Positions 17,174-25,346 of a stretch of DNA of 64,000 nucleotides are shown in pieces. Origin of the DNA: Pseudomonas sp. QS1027 (GTDB lineage: Bacteria; Pseudomonadota; Gammaproteobacteria; Pseudomonadales; Pseudomonadaceae); assembly GCF_002814235.1 (NCBI RefSeq), contig NZ_PHSU01000026.1, positions 1 to 64,000 of the forward strand, read 5' to 3'. The notes beneath the pieces were generated by a model. The model saw only the letters and a list, made by a program, of their open reading frames with translations. It was not told where the DNA came from and did no database searches. Within the stretch, counting starts at the first letter, position 1. Each line of letters starts with the position of its first letter. The position numbers and the translations under genes are program-made.

Positions 17174-18526
17174 TCAGCGCACCAGGCACGGGCGCTTGTT
17201 GTTGAACGACCAGCCGGGAATCAGGAACTGCATCGCCACGGCGTCGTCGCGGGCGCCGAGGCCCATGTTCTTGTAGCACTCATGGGCCTTGGCCACCGCG
17301 TCCATATCCAGTTCGATACCCAATCCCGGCTTTTGCGGGACCTGGATAAAACCGTCGACGATCTGCAACGGCTCCCTGGTCAGGCCCTGGCCGTCCTGCC
17401 AGATCCAGTGGGTGTCGATGGCGGTGATCTCACCCGGCGCGGCAGCGGCCACATGGGTGAACATCGCCAGGGAAATATCGAAGTGGTTGTTGGAATGCGA
17501 GCCCCAGGTCAGGCCCCATTCATGACACATCTGCGCGACCCGGACCGAACCCTGCATGGTCCAGAAATGCGGGTCGGCGAGGGGAATATCGACGGCATGC
17601 AACTGAATCGCATGACCCATTTCCCGCCAGTCGGTGGCGATCATATTGGTCGCCGTCGGCAGGCCCGTGGCCCGGCGGAACTCGGCCATGACTTCGCGAC
17701 CGGAATAGCCATTCTCGGCACCGCAAGGGTCCTCGGCATAAGCCAGTACATGGTGTTGATCACGGCACAGGGCGATGGCCTCTTTCAGCGACCAGGCACC
17801 GTTGGGGTCAAGGGTGATCCGCGCCAGGGGGAAGCGCTCGGCCAGGGCCGTCACCGCGTCGATTTCCGCCGCGCCACTGAGCACGCCGCCCTTGAGTTTG
17901 AAGTCATTGAAGCCGTAACGCGCCTGGGCGGCTTCGGCGAGCTTGACGATGGCCTCGGGGGTCATCGCCTCTTCGTGACGCAGGCGGAACCAGGCGTCAT
18001 CCGCCCCGGCTTCATTTCGGTAGGCCAGGTCGGTCTTGCCGCGATCACCGATATAGAACAGATAACCCAGCACCTTCACCGCCTCGCGCTGCTGCCCCTC
18101 ACCCAGCAAGGCCGCCACGGGCACACCGAGGAACTGGCCGAGCAGGTCGAGCAGCGCGGCTTCCAGGGCCGTCACCGCATGAATGGTGATGCGCAGGTCG
18201 AAGGTCTGCTGGCCGCGACCGCCGGCATCGCGCTCGGCGAAGGTGCGGCGCACCTGGTTGAGCAGCTTCTGGTAGTTGCCGATGGACTGCCCCAGCAACA
18301 GCGAACGGGCATCTTCCAGGGTCGCGCGGATACGCTCGCCGCCCGGTACTTCACCGACGCCGGTGCGACCGCTGCTGTCGGTGATGATCACGATATTGCG
18401 GGTGAAAAACGGACCATGGGCACCGCTCAGGTTCAGCAGCATGCTGTCGTGGCCGGCCACCGGGATGACCTGCAAGCTGGTGATGACGGGGGCCTGGCCG
18501 GCCGCGTGCAAAGTGTTTGTCGTCAT
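17174..18526 (-). CDS. D-glucarate dehydratase
   Basis: A 450-residue enolase-superfamily enzyme. All catalytic residues known from E. coli GudD are present with a constant shift of five: Lys210/Lys212 (FKLKGG), Asp240, Glu265 (EDPCG), Asn294 and His344 (SHSNNHFD). It converts D-glucarate to 5-keto-4-deoxy-D-glucarate. It is the second gene of a gudP-gudD operon, 28 bases after the transporter stop. The FadR-type regulator upstream of gudP probably controls both. Confidence 0.96.
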   Translation of the reverse strand: MTTNTLHAAGQAPVITSLQVIPVAGHDSMLLNLSGAHGPFFTRNIVIITDSSGRTGVGEVPGGERIRATLEDARSLLLGQSIGNYQKLLNQVRRTFAERDAGGRGQQTFDLRITIHAVTALEAALLDLLGQFLGVPVAALLGEGQQREAVKVLGYLFYIGDRGKTDLAYRNEAGADDAWFRLRHEEAMTPEAIVKLAEAAQARYGFNDFKLKGGVLSGAAEIDAVTALAERFPLARITLDPNGAWSLKEAIALCRDQHHVLAYAEDPCGAENGYSGREVMAEFRRATGLPTATNMIATDWREMGHAIQLHAVDIPLADPHFWTMQGSVRVAQMCHEWGLTWGSHSNNHFDISLAMFTHVAAAAPGEITAIDTHWIWQDGQGLTREPLQIVDGFIQVPQKPGLGIELDMDAVAKAHECYKNMGLGARDDAVAMQFLIPGWSFNNKRPCLVR

Positions 18527-18554
18527 GATGGGTACCTGTGTTCAACCGCAGTCT

Positions 18555-19910
18555 TTAATGGGATTTGTTCAGGGCCGGGCTGACCGATCCCGGCAATGTG
18601 TGGGTCGGTTTGGGCTGGGTGCGGGCAAAGAACACCAGGATCGCGGCGATCACCGAAGCCGCCGCCAGGCCGTACAAGCCGCCCTGGATCGAACCGGTGT
18701 GCTCCTCCAGCCAGCCGAAGGTCGTCGGCGCGACGAAACCGCCGAGGTTGCCCGTGGAGTTGACCAGGGCAATCACCGCCGCGGCGATGCGCGCATCCAG
18801 GTACGCCTGGGGAATCGGCCAGAACAGCGACGAGGCGGACTTGAAGCCGATGGCCGCGAAGCACACCGCGACAAAGGCGAAGATCGGCCCGCCGGTGGTG
18901 GACATGAACATCCCCAGCGCGGCGATCAGCAGCGCCGAGGCGACCCAGGCCTGCTGGTGTTTCCACTTGCCCGAGGCGGCCGCGAAGGCATACATGGCAA
19001 TGATCGAGATCAGCCAGGGAATCGAGTTGAAGAAACCCACCTGCAGGTCGCTCATCTGGCCCATCTTCTTGATGATGCTCGGCAGCCAGAAGGTGGCGGC
19101 ATAGATGGTCAGCTGGATGCAGAAATACAACACGCAGAACAACAGGATCTGGCGATCCTTGAGCAGGCTCCAGATCGACGGCTTGATCGGCATCGAGGCG
19201 TCGCGCTGCTGCTGTTCGTCTTCGATGACCTGCACCAGCACCTGTTGCTCGGCGACACTCAGCCACTTCGCGTCCTTGGGCGTGGAGTCGAGCCAGAACC
19301 AGGTGAAGCCGCAGAGCACCACCGAGGCCAGGCCTTCGATGATGAACATCCACTGCCAGCCGTGCCAGCCGAAACCTTCGAGCTGCAACAGGGCCCCGGA
19401 CAGCGGGCCGGAAATCAGCGAGGCCACGGCCGAGCCGCTGAGGAAGATGGCGATCGCCTTGCCGCGCTCAACCCCTGGCAGCCAGCGGGTGAAGTAGTAG
19501 ATCACCCCGGGAAAGAAGCCGGCCTCGGCCACCCCGAGCAGGAAACGCAGGATATAGAAGTGGGTTTCGTTCTGGACAAAGGCCATGGCCGTGGCGACCA
19601 GTCCCCAGGTGAACATGATGCGGGTCAGCCAGAGCCGTGCGCCGACCTTCTGCAAGAGGATATTGGACGGCACTTCGAACAGGGCATAACCGATAAAGAA
19701 CAACCCGGCCCCAAAACCGTAGGCGGCGGCGCCGATCCCCAGGTCGTGTTCCAGGTGCGTGCGCACGAAGCCGATGTTCACCCGGTCGATGTAGTTGACG
19801 ATAAACATGATGACGAACAGCGGCAGCACATGGCGCTTGACCTTCGCCACGGCGACGGCCAGCAAGGAATCGCGTTCCGCTGTTGCGGACGTATCCAGGG
19901 TGTTGTTCAC
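18555..19910 (-). CDS. glucarate transporter, MFS (ACS family)
   Basis: A 451-residue major facilitator with 12 hydrophobic segments. It has the anion:cation symporter signatures VNYIDRVNIGFV (about 37-48), a long central loop with PKDAKWLS (about 220) and a late PQAYLDARIAA. Next to gudD it is the likely glucarate/galactarate importer. The start codon is GTG at 19910 with GGGAG eight bases before it. A -10/-35 pair lies about 66 bases upstream. Confidence 0.88.
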   Translation of the reverse strand: MNNTLDTSATAERDSLLAVAVAKVKRHVLPLFVIMFIVNYIDRVNIGFVRTHLEHDLGIGAAAYGFGAGLFFIGYALFEVPSNILLQKVGARLWLTRIMFTWGLVATAMAFVQNETHFYILRFLLGVAEAGFFPGVIYYFTRWLPGVERGKAIAIFLSGSAVASLISGPLSGALLQLEGFGWHGWQWMFIIEGLASVVLCGFTWFWLDSTPKDAKWLSVAEQQVLVQVIEDEQQQRDASMPIKPSIWSLLKDRQILLFCVLYFCIQLTIYAATFWLPSIIKKMGQMSDLQVGFFNSIPWLISIIAMYAFAAASGKWKHQQAWVASALLIAALGMFMSTTGGPIFAFVAVCFAAIGFKSASSLFWPIPQAYLDARIAAAVIALVNSTGNLGGFVAPTTFGWLEEHTGSIQGGLYGLAAASVIAAILVFFARTQPKPTHTLPGSVSPALNKSH

Positions 19911-19975
19911 GACGAGTCTCCCACGGGTTATTTTTGTGTGCGGGGGTGCTGGATCAGACGAACCAGTCGACAGTC

Positions 19976-20004
19976 ATCATACGAGTAGAAAAATAGGGCA
20001 ACAA
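19976..20004 (-). promoter_or_regulatory. candidate gudPD promoter with overlapping operator
   Basis: On the minus strand, TTGTTG (plus 19999-20004), a 17-base spacer, then TATGAT (plus 19976-19981). The motif TCATACGAGT (19977-19986) overlaps the -10 and recurs at 20218-20227 before the divergent regulator gene, so a repressor bound there would block RNA polymerase. Confidence 0.55.
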
Positions 20005-20180
20005 GTGCCCAGATTGCGATTTCTGGACAGGAATCGCCGATGGCGAACGCAAAAAATATCAAACAAAATAATATCTATTTGATTTATAAGTACTTTATCA
20101 AAAATAAAAATATCCATCAGCGGTCCACAAAAAGGCTTGGCCAGCGCCATCATTTAGAAAGAACGGCTTCTGACTTCAAG

Positions 20181-20227
20181 TTGTCATACATGCTGACGGT
20201 CATTGCTACGCCTCTTGTCATACGAGT
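20181..20227. promoter_or_regulatory. paired candidate operators for FadR-type regulator
   Basis: TTGTCATAC occurs at 20181-20189 and again at 20215-20223, 34 bases apart, just upstream of the regulator start. The GT-N3-AC core is the usual half-site form for FadR-subfamily GntR proteins. The related TCATACGAGT overlaps the gudP -10 box. Confidence 0.45.
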
Positions 20228-20262
20228 GTTAAGCTTTCCCCTCGCCCCTGCGTGACACGCCC

Positions 20263-20979
20263 ATGAACACTGAAACCGCCCCCTCTGCGCCGCGGCGCAA
20301 ACGCAGCCCCAACCTGGCCCACGACCTGGTCGATCACCTGACCCAACAGATTCGCCTGGGGCATTTGAAGCCGGGCGACAAGCTGCCGTCGGAAAGCGCC
20401 ATTGTCTGCGAGCACAAGGTCAGCCGTACGGTGGTGCGCGAGGCGATTTCCAAATTGCAGGCGTCGGGCTGGGTGGAAACCCATCATGGTGTCGGCAGTT
20501 TCGTGCTGGAGCGCCAGGAGCCCCACGGCCTGCGCCTGAATGTGGAAACCGCGTTGAGCGTGCGCGATCTGCTGGAACTGCGCCTGGGCCTGGAGACCCA
20601 GGCGGCGGCACTGGCGGCACGCAGGCGCAGCGATGAGCACCTCAAGCAGATGCGTGCGGCGCTGGATGAGTATCGGAGCCTGCTGGCCAACAACGACAGT
20701 TGCGTGGCGGCCGACCAGCGTTTTCACCTGCTGATCGCCGAAGCCACCGGCAATGCCTACTTTTCCGAGATCCTGCTGCACCTGGGCAGCTCGATGATTC
20801 CGCGCACCCGGGTGCCGGGGGCGGAGCGCGGCGATGCCGACCTGGCGCAACTGGGCCAGCTCGCCAGCCTGGAACACGAGGCGATCCTCAACGCCATCCG
20901 CCGCCAGGACCCGGATGCCGCGCGGGCGGCGATGTGGACGCACCTGAGCAACAGCCGCGAGCGGTTTTCCCGCGAATGA
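20263..20979 (+). CDS. FadR/GntR family regulator of glucarate genes
   Basis: A 238-residue GntR regulator. The N-terminal winged helix (about 18-85) has PGDKLPSESAIVCEHKVSRTVVREAISKL split over its helices. The C-terminal FCD domain (about 95-225) has the metal-site pattern ELRLGLE, DQRFHLLIAEATGN and HEAIL, with His residues suited to a divalent metal. Divergent from gudP-gudD, it is very likely their repressor, relieved by glucarate or a breakdown product (inference from position). Confidence 0.85.
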   Translation: MNTETAPSAPRRKRSPNLAHDLVDHLTQQIRLGHLKPGDKLPSESAIVCEHKVSRTVVREAISKLQASGWVETHHGVGSFVLERQEPHGLRLNVETALSVRDLLELRLGLETQAAALAARRRSDEHLKQMRAALDEYRSLLANNDSCVAADQRFHLLIAEATGNAYFSEILLHLGSSMIPRTRVPGAERGDADLAQLGQLASLEHEAILNAIRRQDPDAARAAMWTHLSNSRERFSRE

Positions 20980-20991
20980 CCCGCCGAGTTC

Positions 20992-21081
20992 TGTAGGAGC
21001 CAGCTTGCTGGCGATCAGCCGGCAGGCTGAGGTTTTGGCCGTGCTGCGCGAATCGCTATCGCCGGCAAGCCGGCTCCTACA
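20992..21081. repeat. composite REP pair (BIME-like)
   Basis: Left arm 20992-21015 and right arm 21058-21081 are inverted copies with two mismatches (TGTAGGAGCCAGCTTGCTGG against its complement). The 42-base spacer resembles that of the element at 22924-23015. Together they bracket the HxlR/MFS pair. Confidence 0.75.
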
Positions 21082-21112
21082 AAAGCGGCGTTGGGCTCAG
21101 GATCAGCGGTGG

Positions 21113-21565
21113 TCACACCTCATCCGCCGCAATCCGCCGACAATCCTCCGGCCCCAGCAGGCGGCCATCCTCGGCGCGCAGTTCCAGCGGTCGCAACGCC
21201 GCGCCCTGCTGCTGATCGACCATCACTGAATGGCGCTCACCCGGCTCGTAGAGGTATGCCTCACCCCACTGGCGCAAACCGATGATCAGGTGGAACAACC
21301 CCTTGCCCTTCGCCGTCAACACGTACTCCTGATACGCGCTGCCATCGGACGCCGGGACAATCTCCAGCACGCCATGGGCCACCAGGTTTTTCAGCCGCGT
21401 CGCGAGAATATTCTTGGCCATGCCCAGATTGCGCTGGAACTCGCCAAAACGACGGATGCCGTCGAACGCATCACGAATGATCAGCAACGACCAGCCATCG
21501 CCGATGGCATCCAGTGCCCGGGCCACCGGACATTCGCCCCCCTCCAGACTCGAACGCTTGACCAT
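21113..21565 (-). CDS. HxlR family transcriptional regulator
   Basis: A 150-residue winged-helix regulator with the HxlR signature: Cys12 in GGECPVARALDAIGDGW, then RRFGEFQRNL and the recognition helix KNILATRLKNLVAHG. The single N-terminal Cys is often a redox or electrophile sensor in this family. The ATG at 21565 fits the family N-terminus; upstream open frame is discarded. It is divergent from an MFS exporter, and the 99-base gap holds a 58-base co-centred dyad that is the probable operator for both. Confidence 0.88.
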   Translation of the reverse strand: MVKRSSLEGGECPVARALDAIGDGWSLLIIRDAFDGIRRFGEFQRNLGMAKNILATRLKNLVAHGVLEIVPASDGSAYQEYVLTAKGKGLFHLIIGLRQWGEAYLYEPGERHSVMVDQQQGAALRPLELRAEDGRLLGPEDCRRIAADEV

Positions 21566-21590
21566 GGCCTGAAGCTCCGCCGAAAAAAAT

Positions 21591-21648
21591 GTGGTTGCAA
21601 TATAAAACCAGTCTCTCCAGGGTACAACTGGTTTCAAAAAGCAACCAC
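21591..21648. promoter_or_regulatory. co-centred double inverted repeat, probable HxlR operator
   Basis: GTGGTTGC (21591-21598) pairs with GCAACCAC (21641-21648), and AAACCAGT (21605-21612) pairs with ACTGGTTT (21627-21634). Both pairs share the centre 21619.5. It lies between the two divergent starts (21565 and 21665). Confidence 0.65.
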
Positions 21649-21664
21649 AAATCCGGAGCCGATC

Positions 21665-22903
21665 ATGGAATCTGAAGCACCGCTCACCGCCCACGCCCTG
21701 GACACCGCCACACGCCTGCCCGGCGCGGTGGTGCTGCTGTTCGCCGTCGCCTGCGGGTTGTCGGTGGGCAATGTCTATTTCGCCCAACCGCTGCTGGACG
21801 CCATGGCCGAGACCTTCGCCATGGACCACGCCAGCGTGGGCATCGTGATCAGCCTGACGCAGATCGGCTACGGGCTGGGCCTGTTGTTGCTGGTTCCGCT
21901 CGGCGACCTGTTCAACCGCCGGCGCCTGATCGTCGGGCAGATGCTGCTTTCGGTGGTGGCGCTGCTGGTCACCGCCCTGGCCCCCAGCAGTGCCTGGTTG
22001 CTGATGGGATTGGCCGGCGTCGGCCTGCTGGCCGTGGTGACCCAGGTGCTGGTGGCCTATGCCGCCCATCTGGCAGCACCGGGTGAACGCGGCCAGGTGG
22101 TCGGGACGGTCACCAGCGGTATCGTGGTCGGCCTGCTGCTCGCCCGCAGTGTGGCCGGCGGCATGGCCGACCTGGCCGGTTGGCGTTCGGTGTACCTGCT
22201 GTCATCGGGACTGACACTGGTCATGGCGCTGGCCCTCTGGCGGGTGCTGCCCAAGCACGAACCGACGAAGATGCGACAGCCGTATGGGGCGCTGATCGTT
22301 TCGGTCTTCACGCTGTTCAAGGAGGAAAAGGTCCTGCGGGATCGGGCCGTGCTGGCGATGCTGATCTTTGCCGCTGGCACGGTGTTGTGGACGCCATTGG
22401 TGTTGCCCCTGAGCGCCCCGCCGCTGTCGCTGTCCCACACCGAGATCGGCCTGTTCGGCCTGGCCGGAGCCGCCAGTGCCCTGGGCGCCGCCCGGGCCGG
22501 GCAACTGGCGGATCGCGGCTGGGCGCAATGGACCAGCGGTGGCGCCTTGTTGCTGATGCTGCTGTCCTGGCTGCCGATTGCCTTTACCCAATCGTCGTTG
22601 TGGGCCTTGCTGCTGGGGGTGATTGCCCTGGACCTGGGCTTGCAGGCGGCGCATGTCACCAGCCAGACGCTGATCTATAGCGTCAGGCCGCAGGCGCAAA
22701 GCCGGCTGGCGGCGGGTTACATGGTGTTTTATTCGGTGGGTAGTGCGGCGGGAGCCGTCGGGGCGACGACGGTGTATGCCTGGGCGGGTTGGCTGGGGGT
22801 TTGTCTGTTGGGGGCCGCGATCAGCACTGCGGCACTGGGCTATTGGTTGTGGTCGGTAAGATCGGGGGAAAATCCTGAACCTGAGGGTTTCGGCTGTACA
22901 TGA
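21665..22903 (+). CDS. MFS transporter, probable exporter
   Basis: A 412-residue protein with 12 hydrophobic segments. Motif A is GDLFNRRRLIVGQM (about 81-94). The early segment NVYFAQPLLDAMAETF marks the group of drug and metabolite exporters common in proteobacteria. The ATG at 21665 follows CCGGAG. Divergent control by the HxlR regulator suggests an inducible efflux system for a toxic small molecule; the substrate is not identifiable. Confidence 0.85.
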   Translation: MESEAPLTAHALDTATRLPGAVVLLFAVACGLSVGNVYFAQPLLDAMAETFAMDHASVGIVISLTQIGYGLGLLLLVPLGDLFNRRRLIVGQMLLSVVALLVTALAPSSAWLLMGLAGVGLLAVVTQVLVAYAAHLAAPGERGQVVGTVTSGIVVGLLLARSVAGGMADLAGWRSVYLLSSGLTLVMALALWRVLPKHEPTKMRQPYGALIVSVFTLFKEEKVLRDRAVLAMLIFAAGTVLWTPLVLPLSAPPLSLSHTEIGLFGLAGAASALGAARAGQLADRGWAQWTSGGALLLMLLSWLPIAFTQSSLWALLLGVIALDLGLQAAHVTSQTLIYSVRPQAQSRLAAGYMVFYSVGSAAGAVGATTVYAWAGWLGVCLLGAAISTAALGYWLWSVRSGENPEPEGFGCT

Positions 22904-22923
22904 CACTCGACTCAACGCAGAAA

Positions 22924-23015
22924 CTGTAGGAGCCGGCTTGCTGGCGATCAGCCGGCAGGCTGGGCTGTTCGCGGTGCCGCACAGATCGCTATCGCCAGCA
23001 AGCCGGCTCCTACAG
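22924..23015. repeat. composite REP pair (BIME-like), perfect arms
   Basis: Arms 22924-22948 and 22991-23015 are perfect 25-base inverted repeats starting CTGTAGGAGCCGGCTTGCTG. The spacer shares CAGCCGGCAGGCTG and ATCGCT with the element at 20992-21081. It follows the MFS stop by 20 bases and may end both converging transcripts. Confidence 0.8.
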
Positions 23016-23038
23016 GTTTCGGTCGTGCCGGACAGCCT

Positions 23039-23578
23039 TCAATCCTTGCCGCGCACCATGCTTTCCAACACCCCATCCCGGCGAATCCAGCCATGGAACA
23101 GCGCCGCCGCCAGGTGCACCAATACCGTCAGGAACAACAGATACGCCAGGTAGCCATGGGCTTTGCGCAAAAAGGCAAAGGTCGTCGGATTGGCCGGCAC
23201 GATCGACGGCAATTGCAGTGAACTGCTCAGCATCACCGGATCCCCCGCCGCCGAAATCATCGCCCAGCCCAGCAGCGGCAATACCAGCATCAGGGCATAC
23301 AGCAACACATGGGACAACTTCGCCGCCAGCACCTGCCAGCCCGGCAAGTCTTTCGGCAACGGCGGTTGGCGGGTACTGAAACGCACCACCAGACGCACCA
23401 CCACCAACAGCAGAATCGCAATCCCCAGCGGCTTGTGCAGGTGCAGCAACCACTCATGCCGTTCGGACACCGAGGCCGCCATGCCGGCACCGATAAACAG
23501 CATCGCCAGGATCATCAGCGCCATCAGCCAATGCAGCAGGCGCGCCAGGGGCGCGAAGTGATTCGAAGGGGCGCTCAT
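23039..23578 (-). CDS. cytochrome b561 family protein
   Basis: A 179-residue membrane protein with four hydrophobic segments. The heme-ligand histidines fit the bacterial b561 pattern: LLHWLMAL near 15, HLHKPLG near 47, HVLLYALM near 90 and HGYLAYLLFLTVLVH split over helix four. It accepts electrons from the quinone pool, or from a partner. Its start overlaps the stop of the catalase-type gene (ATGA), so the pair is coupled. It may feed electrons to the peroxidase or scavenge superoxide, as E. coli CybB does. Confidence 0.9.
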   Translation of the reverse strand: MSAPSNHFAPLARLLHWLMALMILAMLFIGAGMAASVSERHEWLLHLHKPLGIAILLLVVVRLVVRFSTRQPPLPKDLPGWQVLAAKLSHVLLYALMLVLPLLGWAMISAAGDPVMLSSSLQLPSIVPANPTTFAFLRKAHGYLAYLLFLTVLVHLAAALFHGWIRRDGVLESMVRGKD

Positions 23579-24654
23579 GGGCGGGACTCCTGTGGCGAAT
23601 GGGCAGCGGGCAAGGAGCCGACTTCACTGGTACGACGCAGATAGGAACTGGCATAGGCCGCCGAACGCGCCGCCAGCAGGGGATCGGCCGAGGCCTCGAT
23701 GCCGCTCGGCAGGATCAGCGGGTCGTAGTTGATATCGCGGCAATCGCCGTCATCCTGGGGCTGGGTGCTCTCCAGCACCAGGGTGCCGGCGTTGAGCACC
23801 TTGTGCTCGCCGGTCCACTGCCGGCTGGCATCGTCCGTCGGGTCGCCGGGATTGGCCAGGGTCAGGCGCAACTGCCATTTCAGCGGCCCGGCTGCCAGGC
23901 GCTGCGCCAGGTCCTTGGCAAGGAAATCGGCACCGTCCGGCGCCGTCGCGCCCGCGGCATCCTGGCTCAGCGGCACCAGCCCCCAGCGCACGGCCTGGCG
24001 CTGGCCGGCCGCGTCGACCAGGTAGAAGGCATTCAGGCCGTTGTAGCTTTCGGTGGCGTAGCTGGCCGACGGCTTGGCGGTCTTGACCCATTGCAGGAAC
24101 GGCGCGGTTTCCGGATGACTGGCGAAGAACGCCGCCATGGCCGCCGGGTTCGGCTTGCCGGTACTCGGGTCGGGCGAGGCCGCCTTGAGTTGCTGGAAAA
24201 ATGCCTCGGGGGTGCCTACCGGAAACACCGGCATGCTGTTCATCCCGGTGCGCCATTGCTGGCCGTTGGCCTGGGTGAAACGCAAGCCGAGGCTGCGAAT
24301 CGGTACGCTGCTGTCCGGTGCGTAGGGATTGCCACTGGGCAAGGCAAAACGTCCTTCCACCGGTACGCTGCCTTCGCGAAAGACCTGGGCAGTGGAATAG
24401 GCACGGGCGGCATCGCTGCTTTCAAAATACCCGGCCACGCACACCCCCTTGGCATGGTTGCGTCTGAAGCCGGGATGCAGGCCGTTGTTTTTCTCGAAGG
24501 TATTGACGATACGCCCGGGCGTCAGGCGCTCCGGGTCGAGCCGACCGTTGACATAGGCAAAGGCTCCGACCAGGGCGGCGAGCACGGCGGCAATGCCGGC
24601 CAGGCGCAAGACCTTGCTTGAGCCGCTGAGGGGCGGTGGTGTGTGATCTACCAT
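23575..24654 (-). CDS. membrane-anchored catalase-family heme peroxidase
   Basis: A 359-residue protein of the short catalase-like (SrpA-type) family. A single N-terminal hydrophobic segment (about 15-36) anchors or exports it. RRNHAKG gives the distal His67, and a late RSAAYASSY region supplies the proximal Tyr. It lacks the NADPH-binding and flavodoxin-like parts of full catalases, so peroxidase activity in the periplasm is likely. The ATG at 24654 has GGAG upstream. It is transcribed from an ECF-type promoter at 24699-24725 that matches the promoter of the divergent sigma-factor gene. Confidence 0.88.
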   Translation of the reverse strand: MVDHTPPPLSGSSKVLRLAGIAAVLAALVGAFAYVNGRLDPERLTPGRIVNTFEKNNGLHPGFRRNHAKGVCVAGYFESSDAARAYSTAQVFREGSVPVEGRFALPSGNPYAPDSSVPIRSLGLRFTQANGQQWRTGMNSMPVFPVGTPEAFFQQLKAASPDPSTGKPNPAAMAAFFASHPETAPFLQWVKTAKPSASYATESYNGLNAFYLVDAAGQRQAVRWGLVPLSQDAAGATAPDGADFLAKDLAQRLAAGPLKWQLRLTLANPGDPTDDASRQWTGEHKVLNAGTLVLESTQPQDDGDCRDINYDPLILPSGIEASADPLLAARSAAYASSYLRRTSEVGSLPAAHSPQESRP

Positions 24655-24698
24655 GAAAAACTCCAGGGCCTCAGGCGGCCACACGGTGAAGGAGCTAT

Positions 24699-24725
24699 AA
24701 GACGAAGGTCGTCCGGGTTTATTCC
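24699..24725 (-). promoter_or_regulatory. ECF-type promoter of catalase/b561 operon
   Basis: On the minus strand, GGAATAA (plus 24719-24725), 14 bases, then CGTCTT (plus 24699-24704). The same two elements with the same spacing precede the divergent sigma gene. The distance to the catalase start is about 45 bases. Confidence 0.75.
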
Positions 24726-24769
24726 AGGCGCCCCGATTTATTTTTTCGGATATTTATTTTCCGCCCGTT

Positions 24770-24796
24770 GGAATAACCTTCGAGGCCAGGCGTCTT
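24770..24796 (+). promoter_or_regulatory. ECF-type autoregulatory promoter of sigma/anti-sigma operon
   Basis: GGAATAA (24770-24776), 14 bases, then CGTCTT (24791-24796), 43 bases before the sigma-factor ATG. It is identical in both boxes and spacing to the promoter of the divergent catalase operon. Confidence 0.75.
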
Positions 24797-24839
24797 GCTA
24801 GTCCAAGCGTAGTGACTGGTTAAAAACCTGCAGGACTCC

Positions 24840-25346
24840 ATGAACGATCTCGATGAGCAGTTACGTGAACTGATCCCGCGGATGCGGCGCTTCGCCGTGT
24901 CGCTGACGCGCAATCCCAGCAGCGCCGACGACCTGGTCCAGGCCAGCCTGGAGCGGGCCCTGTCGAGTTGGGGCGACAAACGGGCCGAAGGCGACCTGCG
25001 GGCCTGGCTGTTCTCGATCCTGTATCGCCAGTTCATCGACTCCCACCGTCGCGGCAAGCGTTATGCGCGGATGCTCGAGTTCTTTACCGGTCGCGACGAT
25101 GCCCAGCCCTCGGTGGAACGCACGGTGGTGGCCCAGTCGACCCTGGAAGCCTTCGAGCTGTTGCCCACCGAACAACGGGCCTTGTTGCTCTGGGTCTCGG
25201 TGGAAGGCTTGAGTTACAAGGAAGTCGCCGAAATCCTCGACGTCCCCACCGGCACCGTGATGTCGCGTCTGTCCCGCGCCCGCCAGGCCCTGCGCCAACT
25301 CAGCGAAGGCGAAATCACCAGCCCCTCCCTGCGGATATTGAAATGA
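24840..25346 (+). CDS. ECF RNA polymerase sigma factor
   Basis: A 168-residue group 4 sigma factor. Region 2 (about 10-75) has SSADDLVQASLERAL and LRAWLFSILYRQFIDSHR. Region 4 (about 105-160) has LPTEQRALLLWVSVEGLSYKEVAEILDVPTGTVMSRL in three consecutive helices. It is translated with its anti-sigma factor by an ATGA overlap. The promoter shared with the divergent catalase/b561 operon makes that operon its prime target. The inducing signal is probably oxidative (inferred from the target genes). Confidence 0.92.
   Translation: MNDLDEQLRELIPRMRRFAVSLTRNPSSADDLVQASLERALSSWGDKRAEGDLRAWLFSILYRQFIDSHRRGKRYARMLEFFTGRDDAQPSVERTVVAQSTLEAFELLPTEQRALLLWVSVEGLSYKEVAEILDVPTGTVMSRLSRARQALRQLSEGEITSPSLRILK

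Larger units (their letters stand above)
19911..20262. other. divergent control region of gudP and its regulator
   Basis: This 352-base gap contains an unusually AT-rich block (about 20040-20115) in an otherwise GC-rich window. It also holds the gudPD promoter (19976-20004) and three copies of a GT-CAT-AC type site. No protein gene is convincing; a 71-residue open frame here is low-complexity. Confidence 0.6.

Noticed and set aside
20040..20255. 71-codon frame in the AT-rich gap before the glucarate regulator
   Set aside because: Lys/Asn/Ile-rich low-complexity translation that follows from base composition; the region is better explained as promoter DNA.
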